A stretch of 64,000 nucleotides of DNA from contig CAWJEW010000001.1 of NCBI GenBank assembly GCA_963842065.1, positions 38,970 to 102,969 on the forward strand, written 5' to 3'. Shown here in pieces: positions 8,067 through 17,903 of this stretch. The stretch is from CAITWD01 sp963842065. Lineage in GTDB: Bacteria; Actinomycetota; Thermoleophilia; Miltoncostaeales; Miltoncostaeaceae. The position numbers and the translations under genes are program-made. Within the stretch, counting starts at the first letter, position 1. Every line of letters begins with the position of its first letter. The notes under the pieces are model-generated. The model was not told the origin of the DNA. It was given only the letters and a program-made list of their open reading frames with translations, and did no database searches.

Positions 8067-8594
8067 TCAGTCGTCCAGGGTTGGGGTGACCCCGCGGGCG
8101 AGCATCACGCGACTCCAGGCGTGGATTGCGATGAACACGACGACGGGTTCGGCAAGCAGGGTGCCGGGGAACTGCTCGGCTGCCTCGGCATAGGCGTCCT
8201 CGGGAACCGCACCAGCAGGCAGCAGGGTCAGGGCCTCGGCAAGCCGCAGCGCGGCGCGCTCGGGGCCGGAGAAGAACGGGGCTTCACGCCAGACCGCAAC
8301 CAAGTGCAGTGTGCGCCCGGGCACGTCGGCCTTCCCCGCCAGCCCGGCGTGCAGGTCGACGCGGTACGCGCAGCCGTTGATCTGTGACACCCGGACCTTG
8401 ACCATTTCGGTCGGCCCGTGGTCGATGTTGGGCGCGGCGCGGGTCAGCGCCGCAAGGGCCCGATAGGCGGCGGGCGATATGAACGGCACCACCAAGGCCG
8501 TGCTGGCCAACATCGCAGCCGCCAACGGCGACATCCACCTCATCAACCAGGTGCTCATCCCGACGGTTCTGCACGTCAGGTAGACCAGGGCCAT
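8067..8594 (-). CDS. Carboxymuconolactone decarboxylase/AhpD-like protein
   Basis: An AhpD-fold protein with the helix VKVRVSQINGCAYRVDLHAG. AhpD and related alkylhydroperoxidases normally carry CxxC here (CAYCVDxH); the second cysteine is Arg (CGC instead of TGC), so dithiol chemistry would be lost. The later part, WREAPFFSGPERAALRLAEALTLL and AIHAWSRVM, is typical. The domain begins only around residue 37 of the longest frame, and no clear ribosome binding site was found for any start, so the 5' limit is uncertain. It is 30 bases downstream of the DUF302 gene on the other side of its start, same strand. Confidence 0.65.
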   Translation of the reverse strand: MALVYLTCRTVGMSTWLMRWMSPLAAAMLASTALVVPFISPAAYRALAALTRAAPNIDHGPTEMVKVRVSQINGCAYRVDLHAGLAGKADVPGRTLHLVAVWREAPFFSGPERAALRLAEALTLLPAGAVPEDAYAEAAEQFPGTLLAEPVVVFIAIHAWSRVMLARGVTPTLDD

Positions 8595-8652
8595 CCAGCA
8601 GGTGCGGTTCCCCCGTTGACCGCACCTGTCGGCGGGTCAGCGCGGGCGGCGT

Positions 8653-9744
8653 TCAGGCAGCAGCGCGATCCTCTGCGCCAATCCCGTTCGGCGGATAGCG
8701 CCGTCGGAACATGATCCAGGCGCCGAGCCCGATCGGCATCGGTAGCCAATACGAGAACAGGCGATACGCAAACGTCGCAACCACGGCGTCGGCACCGCCG
8801 ATGCCGGCAAGGGCGAGCGTCGCCACCAGGCCCGCCTCCACGATGCCGAGCCCCCCCGGGGTGATCGGCACCGCGGCGAGCATCTGGGAGATCGCGTAGG
8901 CGAGCAGCACCAGCACGGGGTTGGGATTCGCGCCGACCGCGGTTAGGGCCGCCAACAGCGTCAGGTAGTCGAACAGCCAGCGCCCGAGCGAGGCGACGAT
9001 GGCGTAGAGCGCCTTGCTGCCGAGCGCCTGCAGCAGCGCGTCGCGCTCGTCGATCAGCCGCTCGGGCAACCCTGCGCTGAGCGGCCGCTTGGGTCGTACG
9101 CGCGCGACGATCCGCTCGACCGCCCGCCCGGCTGCGACCAGCGGGCGATCACTGCCGAGTACCCACCAGCCGAGTCCGACCATCACCGCGAAGATTGCGA
9201 GCCCGAGCCACGCGGCGTCGGCGAGGCCGTTGGGCACCGTGCCCCCGGCGATCAGTACCGGCACGCTCACGACCGGCAGCACGAAGACCGTCGCGAGGGT
9301 CAGCAACGACGCCGCGGTCAGACCGGACGCGACCGACGCGGCGGGCACGCCCGCCCGCACCAGCATCGAGTACTGCATGCCCGCGGCCGCTGCACCGCCG
9401 CCCGGCAGCGCGCGGCTCACGGCGCCTCCCGACAGCTCGGCGGTCGTGATCGCGAACCATTCCTTGCTGCGCATTGCCAGCGCCTGCAGCCAGATCAAGC
9501 AGGCGTTCGCCGCGATCTGCGCCGCGGCCATGGCAATCAGCCAAAGCCACGAGATCTGCTTGACCTGCGGCCAAGCGTCGAGGGTCGCCAGCACGCTCGG
9601 TCCGAGCACATAGACGCAGACCGCGAGCATCGTGAGCACCGCGATCCGCCTGATCATGACCCCGCGCGACGGGGCGACGGCCCGCCGCAGGCGCTCGAGC
9701 TGCGCCAGCTCGCGATTGGAGGATGGACTGGGGGTCGCGGTCAT
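8653..9744 (-). CDS. Lysylphosphatidylglycerol synthase-like (UPF0104) membrane protein
   Basis: A 363-residue integral membrane protein with about eight helices. The family signature is in the C-terminal third: LLAYAISQMLAAVPITPGGLGIVEAGLVATL, and earlier ELSGGAVSRALPGGGAAAAGMQYSML. Members relate to the flippase-like domain of MprF and to AglD-like proteins, thought to move lipid or lipid-linked substrates. The internal ATG at 9744 is taken as start because the upstream extension is not conserved-looking. It is divergent from the TrmH gene, with about 75 bases between them. Confidence 0.75.
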   Translation of the reverse strand: MTATPSPSSNRELAQLERLRRAVAPSRGVMIRRIAVLTMLAVCVYVLGPSVLATLDAWPQVKQISWLWLIAMAAAQIAANACLIWLQALAMRSKEWFAITTAELSGGAVSRALPGGGAAAAGMQYSMLVRAGVPAASVASGLTAASLLTLATVFVLPVVSVPVLIAGGTVPNGLADAAWLGLAIFAVMVGLGWWVLGSDRPLVAAGRAVERIVARVRPKRPLSAGLPERLIDERDALLQALGSKALYAIVASLGRWLFDYLTLLAALTAVGANPNPVLVLLAYAISQMLAAVPITPGGLGIVEAGLVATLALAGIGGADAVVATFAYRLFSYWLPMPIGLGAWIMFRRRYPPNGIGAEDRAAA

Positions 9745-9818
9745 GAGTTCCCGACACTTTCCCAGAATCGGACGCCGAGGACCGCCGCGAGCGGCGACCG
9801 CGCTATCCTCGGCGATCG

Positions 9819-10430
9819 ATGGCATCCGATCAGAACCCCAATTTTCCACACGCGGACGCGCTGACTGATCCGCGCAATCTGATCGACCACTTCAAGTACT
9901 GGCGCCACGACGCGATCCTCGCGGCACTCGACGCGCGCCGGCACGAGTTCGTGGTCGTGTTGGAGAACTTCGCCTACGACTTCAACATCGCCACGGCGAT
10001 CCGCAACGCCAATGCGTTTCTGGCGCGCGAGGTCTGGATCGTCGGCCGTCGCCGGTTTGACCGCCGCGGCGCGATGGGCACGCACCGATATCAGCATGTG
10101 CACCACACCAAGGACGAGACGGCGCTGCTGGCGCGCCTGAAGGACGAGGGCATGCGCATCGTCGCCGTGGACAACGTCCCAGGCGCCGTCAGCCTGATGG
10201 GGTACGCCTGGCAGCCCACGAGCGTGCTCGTGTTCGGGCAGGAGCAGATCGGCGTGGCGCCGCATGCCCTCGCGGCGGCCGACGACGTCGTCTACATCCC
10301 GCAGTACGGCTCGACGCGCAGCATCAACGTCGGCACGGCGTCGGGGATCGCGATGTACAGCTATGCGGCGTCGGTGCTCGGGGACCCGCCGGGGTGGGAT
10401 CAGACGACGGGGGCCGCCAGCGACCAGTAG
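9819..10430 (+). CDS. SpoU/TrmH family RNA methyltransferase
   Basis: A 203-residue SPOUT methyltransferase that uses SAM to 2'-O-methylate rRNA or tRNA. The three conserved motifs are present: NFAYDFNIATAIRNANAF near residue 48 (motif 1), VLVFGQEQIGVAPHAL near residue 138 (motif 2) and IPQYGSTRSINVGTASGIAMYSY near residue 168 (motif 3, knot and SAM site). It lacks an N-terminal substrate-binding extension, as in TrmL-like or short TrmH members. Its 3' end overlaps the convergent DsbA-like gene by 31 bases. Target nucleotide not predictable. Confidence 0.85.
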   Translation: MASDQNPNFPHADALTDPRNLIDHFKYWRHDAILAALDARRHEFVVVLENFAYDFNIATAIRNANAFLAREVWIVGRRRFDRRGAMGTHRYQHVHHTKDETALLARLKDEGMRIVAVDNVPGAVSLMGYAWQPTSVLVFGQEQIGVAPHALAAADDVVYIPQYGSTRSINVGTASGIAMYSYAASVLGDPPGWDQTTGAASDQ

Positions 10431-11266
10431 GCGTCGTTTGCCGTCGGGGTCGCGTGCGCGGCGGAGTCGGCCAGCCGCTGGGCCGCCGTGGCGAGATCGA
10501 TCTCCATGATGCCCGCGATCTCGGCGGTCGCCAGCGGGTACGGCGCCCAGGCGAGGACGTCCTCGACGCGCTGCGGGTCGGGCCGCGGTTCGATCTCGGG
10601 CGCGAGGTTGGCGATGAGCACCTCGTAGACCCGCGCCGGCTGGAACCCGGGCGCGTCGAGTGTGCGCTCGCCGCGCGAGATGCGGTAGCTCGGACACGTA
10701 TAGCGCCAGATCCCGTCGACCGTCGTCGCAAGGCGCTCGCGCAGCGCCAGGGCGGCCGGGCTCGGGCTCCGGGCATCGGCCATGTCCTGGGCCAGCTCCT
10801 GGTCGGTCTCGGGCTCGACGGCCCAGGCGGCGACATCGTCGGCCGACAGGTTCGCGGTCCGCGCGGCGTCGGCGATCGTGGTCGGATCGTCGAGCTCGGC
10901 CCGGGTGGAGAGCCCGGCGACGCGCAGCGCGCGCAGGAAGGCATCAACGTGCTCGGGCGCCTGGCGGCGGACGCCGATGACCGCGCGGCAGGCCACGACC
11001 GTGACGGCGAACCGCGTGGCCGGCGTGGTGTCGATCGGCATCCCGAACCGGTCGCGGATGTAGGTGCGGCCGCGCGCGCGAGCGCTGACGTCGACACCTC
11101 GCCGGGAGTATTCATCCGGGGTGGAGGAGAGCCCGACCATCCGGTGCTGCCAGCTCAGGGCGTCCCCGTAGCGCCAGCGCAGGCGCAGCCGCGCTCCCTC
11201 GGCCGAGAAGTCCCACGGGCAGGCGGGGTCCCCGAATGCGTCGATATGCACCACGGCATCACCCAT
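10400..11266 (-). CDS. DsbA-family (FrnE-like) thioredoxin-fold protein
   Basis: A 288-residue cytosolic protein that begins like FrnE/DsbA-family oxidoreductases (VVHIDAFGDPACPWDFSAEGAR). The usual CPWC/CPYC site reads CPWD, so only one active-site cysteine remains. The central insert is helical, as in DsbA-like proteins. The rest is Ala- and Asp-rich. It overlaps the convergent methyltransferase gene by 31 bases. Relatives include 2-hydroxychromene isomerase-like enzymes; the reaction is not assignable. Confidence 0.65.
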   Translation of the reverse strand: MGDAVVHIDAFGDPACPWDFSAEGARLRLRWRYGDALSWQHRMVGLSSTPDEYSRRGVDVSARARGRTYIRDRFGMPIDTTPATRFAVTVVACRAVIGVRRQAPEHVDAFLRALRVAGLSTRAELDDPTTIADAARTANLSADDVAAWAVEPETDQELAQDMADARSPSPAALALRERLATTVDGIWRYTCPSYRISRGERTLDAPGFQPARVYEVLIANLAPEIEPRPDPQRVEDVLAWAPYPLATAEIAGIMEIDLATAAQRLADSAAHATPTANDAYWSLAAPVV

Positions 11267-11377
11267 TGCCTGATCAGCCTAGTCCGGGCGCGTGCACGGC
11301 GCCCTCGCATCCGTCCCGTCGTGCTCCGGGCGCGTGCGCGTCGCCGCCCGCTGCCGCTCCAGCCGCGAGCGAACCGG

Positions 11378-11707
11378 ACGGCACTCGGGCACTGGTGGTC
11401 GGCGCGTCCGGTGGTATCGGGGGGCGCTGGCTGAGGGCATTCGGCGGCGGGCGCGGGGCTGGTCGTCGCCGGGTGTGATCTCGTGCGTGCGGCAGTGTTC
11501 GAGCTCAACGTGTTCGGGCCGATCCGATTGGCCCGCGCCGCCGTTCCTGCGCCTGTCCTGGGCGCAGCGTTGGCAACGCGCTCGGGCATGGTTGGCGACC
11601 ACCCGACGGCCGGGAGGGCGGCGTACGCGGCGACCAGGGCGCGATCACCGCCGGCGATCGTGGACGCGCTTGCCCGCGACGCGGGCGCGGTCCACGTCCC
11701 GGCCTAG
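11378..11707 (+). pseudogene. Remnant of a short-chain dehydrogenase/reductase
   Basis: Two pieces in different frames resemble an SDR. The first carries a nucleotide-binding motif ALVVGASGGIGGRWL (around 11388). The second, from 11483, reads VFELNVFGPIRLARAAVPA, then MVGDHPTAGRAAYAATRA, matching the NxFG region and the catalytic SxxxYxxxK region but with the lysine lost and most of the intervening 150 residues missing. No intact reading frame remains. It ends on the CTAG shared with the ABC ATPase gene stop. Likely a decayed copy. Confidence 0.4.
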
Positions 11708-12771
11708 GTGCTCGCCACCGGTGCGGCCATGGCATGCGCGGCGTCCACGAGATCATCCCCGGCCGCCAAGGGAAACCAACACGCCATCTGGCGTCCGTCG
11801 GGTGCGGCCGCGAGCGGCGGGCGCTCGGTGCGGCAGCGCTCAGGCACGCGCTGGAGATCGCCGGAGACAAGGCGCGCCTTCGGGCAGCGCGGGTGGAAGG
11901 CGCAGCCGGTCGGCGGGGTGATCGGTGATGGGGCATCGCCGCTGAGCACGATGCGCCGACGGCCGACCGTGCCGGGCGGTGCCGGCGCCGCGGACACGAG
12001 CGCGGCGGTGTAGGGATGCGCCGGGGCGGCGATGACGTCCGCGTCGGCGAGCTCCACGATCCGACCCAGGTACATGACCGCGACACGGTCGGCCAGCTGG
12101 CGGATGACGCCGAGGTCGTGTGAGATCACGACGTACGTGATCTCGTGCCGATGCTGCAGGTCGGTGAGCAGGTTGAGGATGTGGGCCTGGACCGAGACAT
12201 CGAGCGCCGAGACGGGCTCGTCGAGGATCATCAGCTCGGGGGAGAGCGCCAGGGCGCGGGCGATCCCGATGCGCTGCCGCTGCCCGCCGGAGAACTCGTG
12301 TGGGTAGCGCCCCGCGTACTCGGGGTCGAGCCCGACCTGCGACAGCAGATCCGCGACCTGCGCGCTCCGGTCGCCGGGAATGCGGTGCACGCGCAACGGG
12401 GCGCCGATGATCTGGCCAGCCGTCTGGCGCGGGTTCAGCGAACCGTACGGGTCCTGGAAGACCATCTGGATCTGGCGTCGCAGCGCGCGCAGCTCTGCGC
12501 CGGCCAGATCGGTGATGTCGTTGCCGTTCACGATGATCGAGCCCGAGGTCGGATCGATCAGTCGCGCAATCATGCGCGCCGTCGTCGACTTTCCGGAGCC
12601 CGATTCCCCGACGATGCCCAGTGTCTGCCCGTGCGCGACCGCAAACGTGACGTCCTCGACGGCGTGCACCGCACCGCGCGAGCGGGCGAAGATCACTCCG
12701 TGCGTGATGGGGAAGCACTTGGTCAGCCCGCGGACCTCAACCACGGGCGGCGGCGTCCTCGGGCTGCTCAT
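11704..12771 (-). CDS. Oligopeptide/dipeptide ABC transporter ATP-binding protein (DppF/OppF type)
   Basis: A 355-residue ATPase of the peptide/nickel importer class. Walker A GESGSGKST, Q-loop MVFQDPYGSLNPR, signature FSGGQRQR and Walker B LMILDEPVSALD are intact. The C-terminal oligopeptide domain has the cysteine-rich CAFHPRCPKA typical of this family, often linked to an Fe-S cluster. It is the last gene of a five-gene minus-strand transporter operon and overlaps the preceding ATPase gene by 35 bases. It powers uptake with its paralogue upstream. Confidence 0.88.
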   Translation of the reverse strand: MSSPRTPPPVVEVRGLTKCFPITHGVIFARSRGAVHAVEDVTFAVAHGQTLGIVGESGSGKSTTARMIARLIDPTSGSIIVNGNDITDLAGAELRALRRQIQMVFQDPYGSLNPRQTAGQIIGAPLRVHRIPGDRSAQVADLLSQVGLDPEYAGRYPHEFSGGQRQRIGIARALALSPELMILDEPVSALDVSVQAHILNLLTDLQHRHEITYVVISHDLGVIRQLADRVAVMYLGRIVELADADVIAAPAHPYTAALVSAAPAPPGTVGRRRIVLSGDAPSPITPPTGCAFHPRCPKARLVSGDLQRVPERCRTERPPLAAAPDGRQMACWFPLAAGDDLVDAAHAMAAPVAST

Positions 12772-13792
12772 GCCGCGGCTTCCGCGCCGAGATTGCCCGC
12801 CGCCGCCGCCGCCGCCCGCCACGTCCTGTCTCCGGCAACAGACACGCGTCGGCGTGGTCGTTGCCGCGTTCGACGAGTTCGGGCAGCTGCTGGGTGCAAG
12901 CGTCGAAGCGGTATTGGCAGCGCGCGGCGAAGCGGCACCCGGGCGGCGGGTCGACGAGCGAGGGCGGGGACCCGGGAATCGGCACGAGGCGGTGGCGCTG
13001 GGTGTCGAGCGTCGGCAGCGAATCCAAGAGGCCCCACGTGTAGGGGTGCTGCGGGTCGGCGAATACCTCGCGGCAGGGCCCACGCTCCGCGGCGCGGCCG
13101 GCGTACATCACGATGACCGCATCGGCCGTGTCGGCGACCGTGGCGAGGCTGTGACTGACCAAGACGACGCCCATGCCCAGACGCGTGCGCAGATCGTCGA
13201 TGATCTGGAGGATCTGCGCTTCGACGGTCGTGTCCAGCGCCGTCGTCGGCTCGTCGGCGATCAGCAGCTCCGGTTCGAGCACGAGCGCCATCGCGATCAT
13301 GACCCGTTGGCGCATGCCGCCAGAGAGCTGGTGGGGGTACTGGCGCGCGCGCTCGTCGGCGTTCGGGATCCCGACGCTCGCGAGGGCGGCCACCGCCCGG
13401 GCCGCGGCATCGCGGCGCCCGACGTCGCGGTGGGCCCGGATGGTCTCGGCGATCTGGTCCCCGATGCGCAGCAGCGGATGCAGCGCCGACAGGGGGTCCT
13501 GGAAGATCATCCCGATCCGCGGGCCGCGGATCCTTCGCATCTGTCGGTCTGAAACCGCCAGAAGATCGATGCCGTCCAGGGTGATGCGGCCGCTGACGGC
13601 CGGATGCGAGCGGTCCAACAGCCGCATCGCGGCGAGGAACGTCACGCTCTTTCCCGATCCGGACTCGCCGACGACGCCGAGTGTGTGTCCCCGCTCGACG
13701 GTCAGCGACAGCCCGTCGACCGCACGCACCGGCCCGTCCGGGCCCGGGAAGTGGACCGCCAGATCCTCGATCTCCAGCAGCGGCGGGCTCAT
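12737..13792 (-). CDS. Oligopeptide/dipeptide ABC transporter ATP-binding protein (DppD/OppD type)
   Basis: A 351-residue ATPase, partner of the next gene. Walker A GESGSGKSV, Q-loop MIFQDPLSALHPLL, signature LSGGMRQR and Walker B LLIADEPTTALD are present, followed by the peptide-family tail CRFAARCQYRFDAC. The last 25 residues form a strongly basic extension (a run of arginines near the end) not usual for the family; it lies over the start of the next gene. The ATG overlaps the stop of the permease gene by four bases. Confidence 0.88.
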   Translation of the reverse strand: MSPPLLEIEDLAVHFPGPDGPVRAVDGLSLTVERGHTLGVVGESGSGKSVTFLAAMRLLDRSHPAVSGRITLDGIDLLAVSDRQMRRIRGPRIGMIFQDPLSALHPLLRIGDQIAETIRAHRDVGRRDAAARAVAALASVGIPNADERARQYPHQLSGGMRQRVMIAMALVLEPELLIADEPTTALDTTVEAQILQIIDDLRTRLGMGVVLVSHSLATVADTADAVIVMYAGRAAERGPCREVFADPQHPYTWGLLDSLPTLDTQRHRLVPIPGSPPSLVDPPPGCRFAARCQYRFDACTQQLPELVERGNDHADACLLPETGRGGRRRRRRAISARKPRHEQPEDAAARG

Positions 13793-14754
13793 CGGGGGCG
13801 TACCCGCGGGTCCAGGTAGGCGTAGATGATGTCGGCGAACAGGCTCAGGATGGTCACGGCGATCGCCGCGACCAGCGTCACCGCCAGCGTCACCGGCAGA
13901 TCCTCGTTGAGGGCGCCGTTGAGCATCCAGCTGCCCAGCCCCTGCAGGTTGAAGACCGTCTCGACAATCACGGTGCCGCCGATGAGCGTGGCGACGTCCA
14001 CGGCCAGGAGCGTCACGATGGGCACCAGGCTGGCACGCAACGCGTGGTGGATCACGACGCGATGCTCGGGGAGCCCCTTGGCCCGGGCGGTGCGGATGTA
14101 GTCCTCGCCCAGGGTGTCCATCATGTTGCTGCGCACGATGCGCGCGTAGACGGCGGCGAACGCCAGCGAGAGCACGATCCACGGCATCAGCATGTGGCCG
14201 GCCCATTGGATCGGGTCGTTCGTGAAGGCCACGTAGCCCGTCCCGGGAAGCCACCCCAGCGTGCTCCAGAACAGCCACAGCATCAACAGGCCCAGCCAGA
14301 ACACCGGTGTGGAGATGAACACCAGGCCGACGAACAGGCTCGAGCGGTCGAACACGCTGCGGGGCTTGAGCGCCGAGATCACACCGACCGGGATCCCGAT
14401 CAGCATCCACAGGACCGCGGCGCCCAGCACAAGCTGGATCGTGATCTGTGCGCGCTGCCATAACTGCGGCGCGATCGCGGCGCCGGTGCTGTAGGAAAAG
14501 CCGAGGCCCGGCCACCCGTACTTGTCGCCGAAAAACAGGCGCTTGAGATACATCAGATACTGGATCGCCACGTTGTGGTTCAGCCCGAGGTCGATGCGCA
14601 CCTGGGCCAGCACCTGGGGGGTCGGCTCCTTGCCCGCGAACCGCAGTGCGGGATCGCCCGAGGGCAGCACGTAGAAGATCACGAACGTGATCAGCGTCAC
14701 CACCAGGATGACGATCACGGCCCACAGCAGGCGGCGGATGATGTAGCGAACCAT
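13789..14754 (-). CDS. Peptide ABC transporter permease (DppB/OppB type)
   Basis: A 321-residue inner-membrane permease with six helices. It begins with the standard MVRYIIRRLLWAVIVILVVTLITF and has the family motif GDPALRFAGKEPT. The EAA loop that docks on the ATPases is visible as YIRTARAKGLPEHRVVIHHALR (around residue 220). It lies between the substrate-binding lipoprotein and the ATPase genes and overlaps the latter by ATGA. Confidence 0.88.
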   Translation of the reverse strand: MVRYIIRRLLWAVIVILVVTLITFVIFYVLPSGDPALRFAGKEPTPQVLAQVRIDLGLNHNVAIQYLMYLKRLFFGDKYGWPGLGFSYSTGAAIAPQLWQRAQITIQLVLGAAVLWMLIGIPVGVISALKPRSVFDRSSLFVGLVFISTPVFWLGLLMLWLFWSTLGWLPGTGYVAFTNDPIQWAGHMLMPWIVLSLAFAAVYARIVRSNMMDTLGEDYIRTARAKGLPEHRVVIHHALRASLVPIVTLLAVDVATLIGGTVIVETVFNLQGLGSWMLNGALNEDLPVTLAVTLVAAIAVTILSLFADIIYAYLDPRVRPR

Positions 14755-14815
14755 GACAGTGACCTGTTCGCCACGCCCGGGCCGATTCCGGCCCGGACGT
14801 GGCGCTGGCTGGCGG

Positions 14816-16694
14816 TTACGACTGCTTGGCGGGGTTCACCGCGACGTGCGAGAACGCGGTCGTGTCGCTCGATTGGTCGTAGTCCCAAACGGTGACCGCG
14901 GGGCTGACCAGGTGCACGGCGTTGAGGCTCAGATACGGCACCCATGGCACGACGTTCTCCATGAGGTACTTGTCCAGGTTGATGTAGCACGTCGTGCGCG
15001 CGGAGCCCGTCGGAATCTGGTCGCAGGCGTTGGCCTGCGTGTCGACGCTGGGGATGACGTCGCCCTTCGGGATCGTGATCCCGAGCTGCGAGGCCATCGC
15101 CGGTGTCAGGCCGACCAACGACTCGTTGATGTTGCCGGTCGGCGCGATGCTCGAGGACTCGAACAGCACCATGAACGTCGACGGGTCGGCGTAGTCCTTG
15201 GCGAAGCCCTGGCTCAGCGCGAGCGGGACGTTCTTGGCCACGGTGCCGGTGATCGCCGAGGCCGCGGACGGCGTGAGCTGGCGGACGTTGAGCGTGATCC
15301 CGATCTTGGCGAGCGCGTTCTGGACGACCGGGAGCTCGTTGACATCCTGGGTGGTGTTGACCCCGATCGTGAACACGTTCTTGCAGGCCGAAACGTCGCA
15401 CATCCCGTCCTGCTTGGGGTCGTACTTGGATTGGCGCATCTGGGCCTGCGCTGCGGCCAGGTCACCGCCGGAGTTCGGCGACGGATACGGGTCGTAGCTC
15501 GTGATCGACGGGTCGTTGTTGTACATCGTGTCCGGCACGATGTGTGTCGCGATCTGGCCGAACAACGGGCCGCCGTTGGCCTGCTGGAGCCCGGCCTTGT
15601 CCATGATGAAGTTGACGGCCTTGCGCACGTGGATGTCATCGAACGGGGGCTGGGTCAGGTTCATCGAGATGTACTTGGTGGCGTCGGCGACACCCGACTT
15701 GATGAGACCCTTCTGGTTGCTGGCGACGACGGTTGCGATTGTGCTGGCCGGCGGTGTGTTGAGGGAGTCGTCGGCCAGGCCCTGCTTGATGCGGTTGAAG
15801 ATGTCGGCCTGGTTCGTGTTGATCGTGAACGCGAACCCGTTCGGCAGCGCGGTGCGCATCGACGGTGCTGTCGGTCGACGGGTTGTAGTTCGGGTTGCGC
15901 ACCAGGATCAGCTTGCTCGTCGGGTCGAATCCGGACATCGGCTGGATCGTGCTGCAGCTGGAGATGTTGACCTTGTCGGCGCCCTGGATCATGTACGGCC
16001 CGCTGGAGACCAGGTCGCGCCCGTAGTCGCCGGGGCTCGTGAAACACTTGGCGACCTCCTCAGGGATCGGCCCGGTGGCGGGCAGGCTCAGCCGATACAG
16101 GAAGTCCGGGGTCGGCGTGGTCAGGTGGAATACGACGGTCTGGTCGTTGGGGGTGGTGATCCCCGAGATGGTCTTCGCCGTGCCCGATGCGTAGGCGTTC
16201 ATGCCCGCGATCGTCGTGTAGTAGAACCCGTACTGGGCGGCCAGGGCCGGGTTCGCGATGCGTTCGAACGCGGTGACGATGTCGTGCGAGGTGATCGCGC
16301 GGTTGACCGGCGGAGCGAAGCGCACGCCGGACTTCAGCGTGAACGTCCAGGTGAGCCCGTCGTCGGTCGAGGTCGGCACGCTCGTCGCAAGGTCCGGGAC
16401 AAGTTGGTTGCCCGGGGTCCCGGCGATCATGCGGTAGCCGACCAGGGTGCGGATCAGCAGGCCCCGGTAGATGCCCCACGCGTTGGTCGTGTACTCGCCG
16501 GTCGGGTCGAAGTTGTCGGAGAAACCGAAGTCGGTGGACTCGACGCGGTACGTCCCGCCGCGCGTGCCCGAGCCCGAGTCGGACGAACCGCTCGAGGACG
16601 AGCTCCCGCACGCGGTGAGCAGGAGCGCCGCCCCGCCGATGCACAGCCCCAATCCGAGTGCTGTCCAGCGGGATTTCATCGGTTTCATACTCAT
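14816..16694 (-). CDS. Peptide-binding lipoprotein of ABC transporter, family 5 (apparent frameshift)
   Basis: A solute-binding protein that captures peptides or similar ligands outside the membrane. The N-terminus is a lipoprotein signal with lipobox LLTAC followed by a Ser/Gly linker. The first 265 or so residues are in one frame and include LTWTFTLKSGVRFAPP, the family-5 signature. Near 15857 the frame changes and DRTALPNGFAFTINTNQAD continues to the TAA at 14816. Joined, it is about 625 residues, slightly longer than usual because of inserts with CDVSACKN-type cysteines. It sits between dppC- and dppB-type genes. Confidence 0.8.
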
Positions 16695-16713
16695 GCACTT
16701 TCATCGCGCCCGA

Positions 16714-17673
16714 TTACTCCGACGCCCGGGGGTCAAACGCATCCCGCAGCCCGTCCGCGACGAGGTTGAACGCGAGAATCGTGGCCAGCAAGAAAGCGCC
16801 TGGAAATACCATCAACCACCATGCAACCGTGAACAATTGGCTCGCCTGGTCGAGCATCCCCCCCCACGAGGGCGTCGAGTCAGGCACACCGAGGCCGAGA
16901 AACGACAGATAGGCCTCGAACAGAATGCTTTGGGGTATCAGCAGCGCCGCATAGACGACTACCGGTGATAAGAGATTCGGCAGAACTTCTCGGAACATGA
17001 TGTTTCGTCCACGCATTCCGATCGCGCGGCTCGCCTCAACGAACGCGGATTCCCGCAGCGAGAGCGTCGTCGCGCGCACGATTCGGAACATCGCCGGCCA
17101 GGAAAAGATGGCGATAATGACGATCACGAGGTTCAGGCCGGGCGTCAGCGTGCCCGCGACGCAGCCTTGCGGGGTGGTCGAACACGCGCTTGAGATCCCG
17201 ATCGCAAACAGCAACAGCGGCATGGCCAGGACGACGTCGGACAGCCGCGACAGCAGCGTGTCGACCCACCCGCCCCGGTAGCCCGCGATGAGCCCGAGCA
17301 CGACCCCGATCACGACTGCGATCGCCGTCGCGACGACGCCGACCAGAAGCGATACGCGCGCGCCATAGATCACCCGCACGAACAGGTCCCGGCCGGCGCC
17401 GTCGGCGCCGAACCAGAAGCTGGAATTCGGCCCCTTGGGCAGCCCGTAGATGTCGAGCATCGTCGTCCGGTAGAGGTCGTTGGGCCCGTGACCGACCAGG
17501 TCGGCGACGAGCGGCGCGGCGATCGCCAGGGCCGTCAGGATCACGAGGAACGCGAGTGCGACCAGTGCCGGCCGATTCGACCGGAAACGCGCCCAGACCA
17601 TGCCCGTGGGCGAGCGCACGCGGGCATGCGGCGCGGGTTCGGTGGATTCGCGGGTGTGGATGTTGACGCTCAT
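16714..17673 (-). CDS. Peptide ABC transporter permease (DppC/OppC type)
   Basis: A 319-residue permease, first gene of the operon. The start at MSVNIHTREST is preferred; it leaves the usual short cytoplasmic lead before the first helix (RPALVALAFLVILTALAIAAPL). The periplasmic segment with HWFGAD-like FWFGADGAGRDLFVRVIYGARVSL and the EAA loop FVEASRAIGMRGRNIMFREVLPN are characteristic. Six helices predicted by hydrophobicity. A pair of cysteines (SSACSTTPQGC) in a periplasmic loop is unusual. It lies 19 bases before the lipoprotein gene. Confidence 0.87.
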   Translation of the reverse strand: MSVNIHTRESTEPAPHARVRSPTGMVWARFRSNRPALVALAFLVILTALAIAAPLVADLVGHGPNDLYRTTMLDIYGLPKGPNSSFWFGADGAGRDLFVRVIYGARVSLLVGVVATAIAVVIGVVLGLIAGYRGGWVDTLLSRLSDVVLAMPLLLFAIGISSACSTTPQGCVAGTLTPGLNLVIVIIAIFSWPAMFRIVRATTLSLRESAFVEASRAIGMRGRNIMFREVLPNLLSPVVVYAALLIPQSILFEAYLSFLGLGVPDSTPSWGGMLDQASQLFTVAWWLMVFPGAFLLATILAFNLVADGLRDAFDPRASE

Positions 17674-17903
17674 CGGGACCGCCGGCGGCATGACGTGGTG
17701 AACGCCTCGCGGGGCCTGGCCGTCCGGCTGTCTAGAAAGCTTCGCCGGGCCAAGGGGCGGTCCTGCCGGACGCCCGCCGGGGGATCGGGTATCTGGACTG
17801 GCAACCGCCCGGTCCGACTCTGTAGCGTGTGCCACGAAGTCGACCGGGCTCCCGTGCGAAACCCCGCACCGTGCGCGGCGCCCCAGAAGGGCCGGGAGGC
17901 GGC

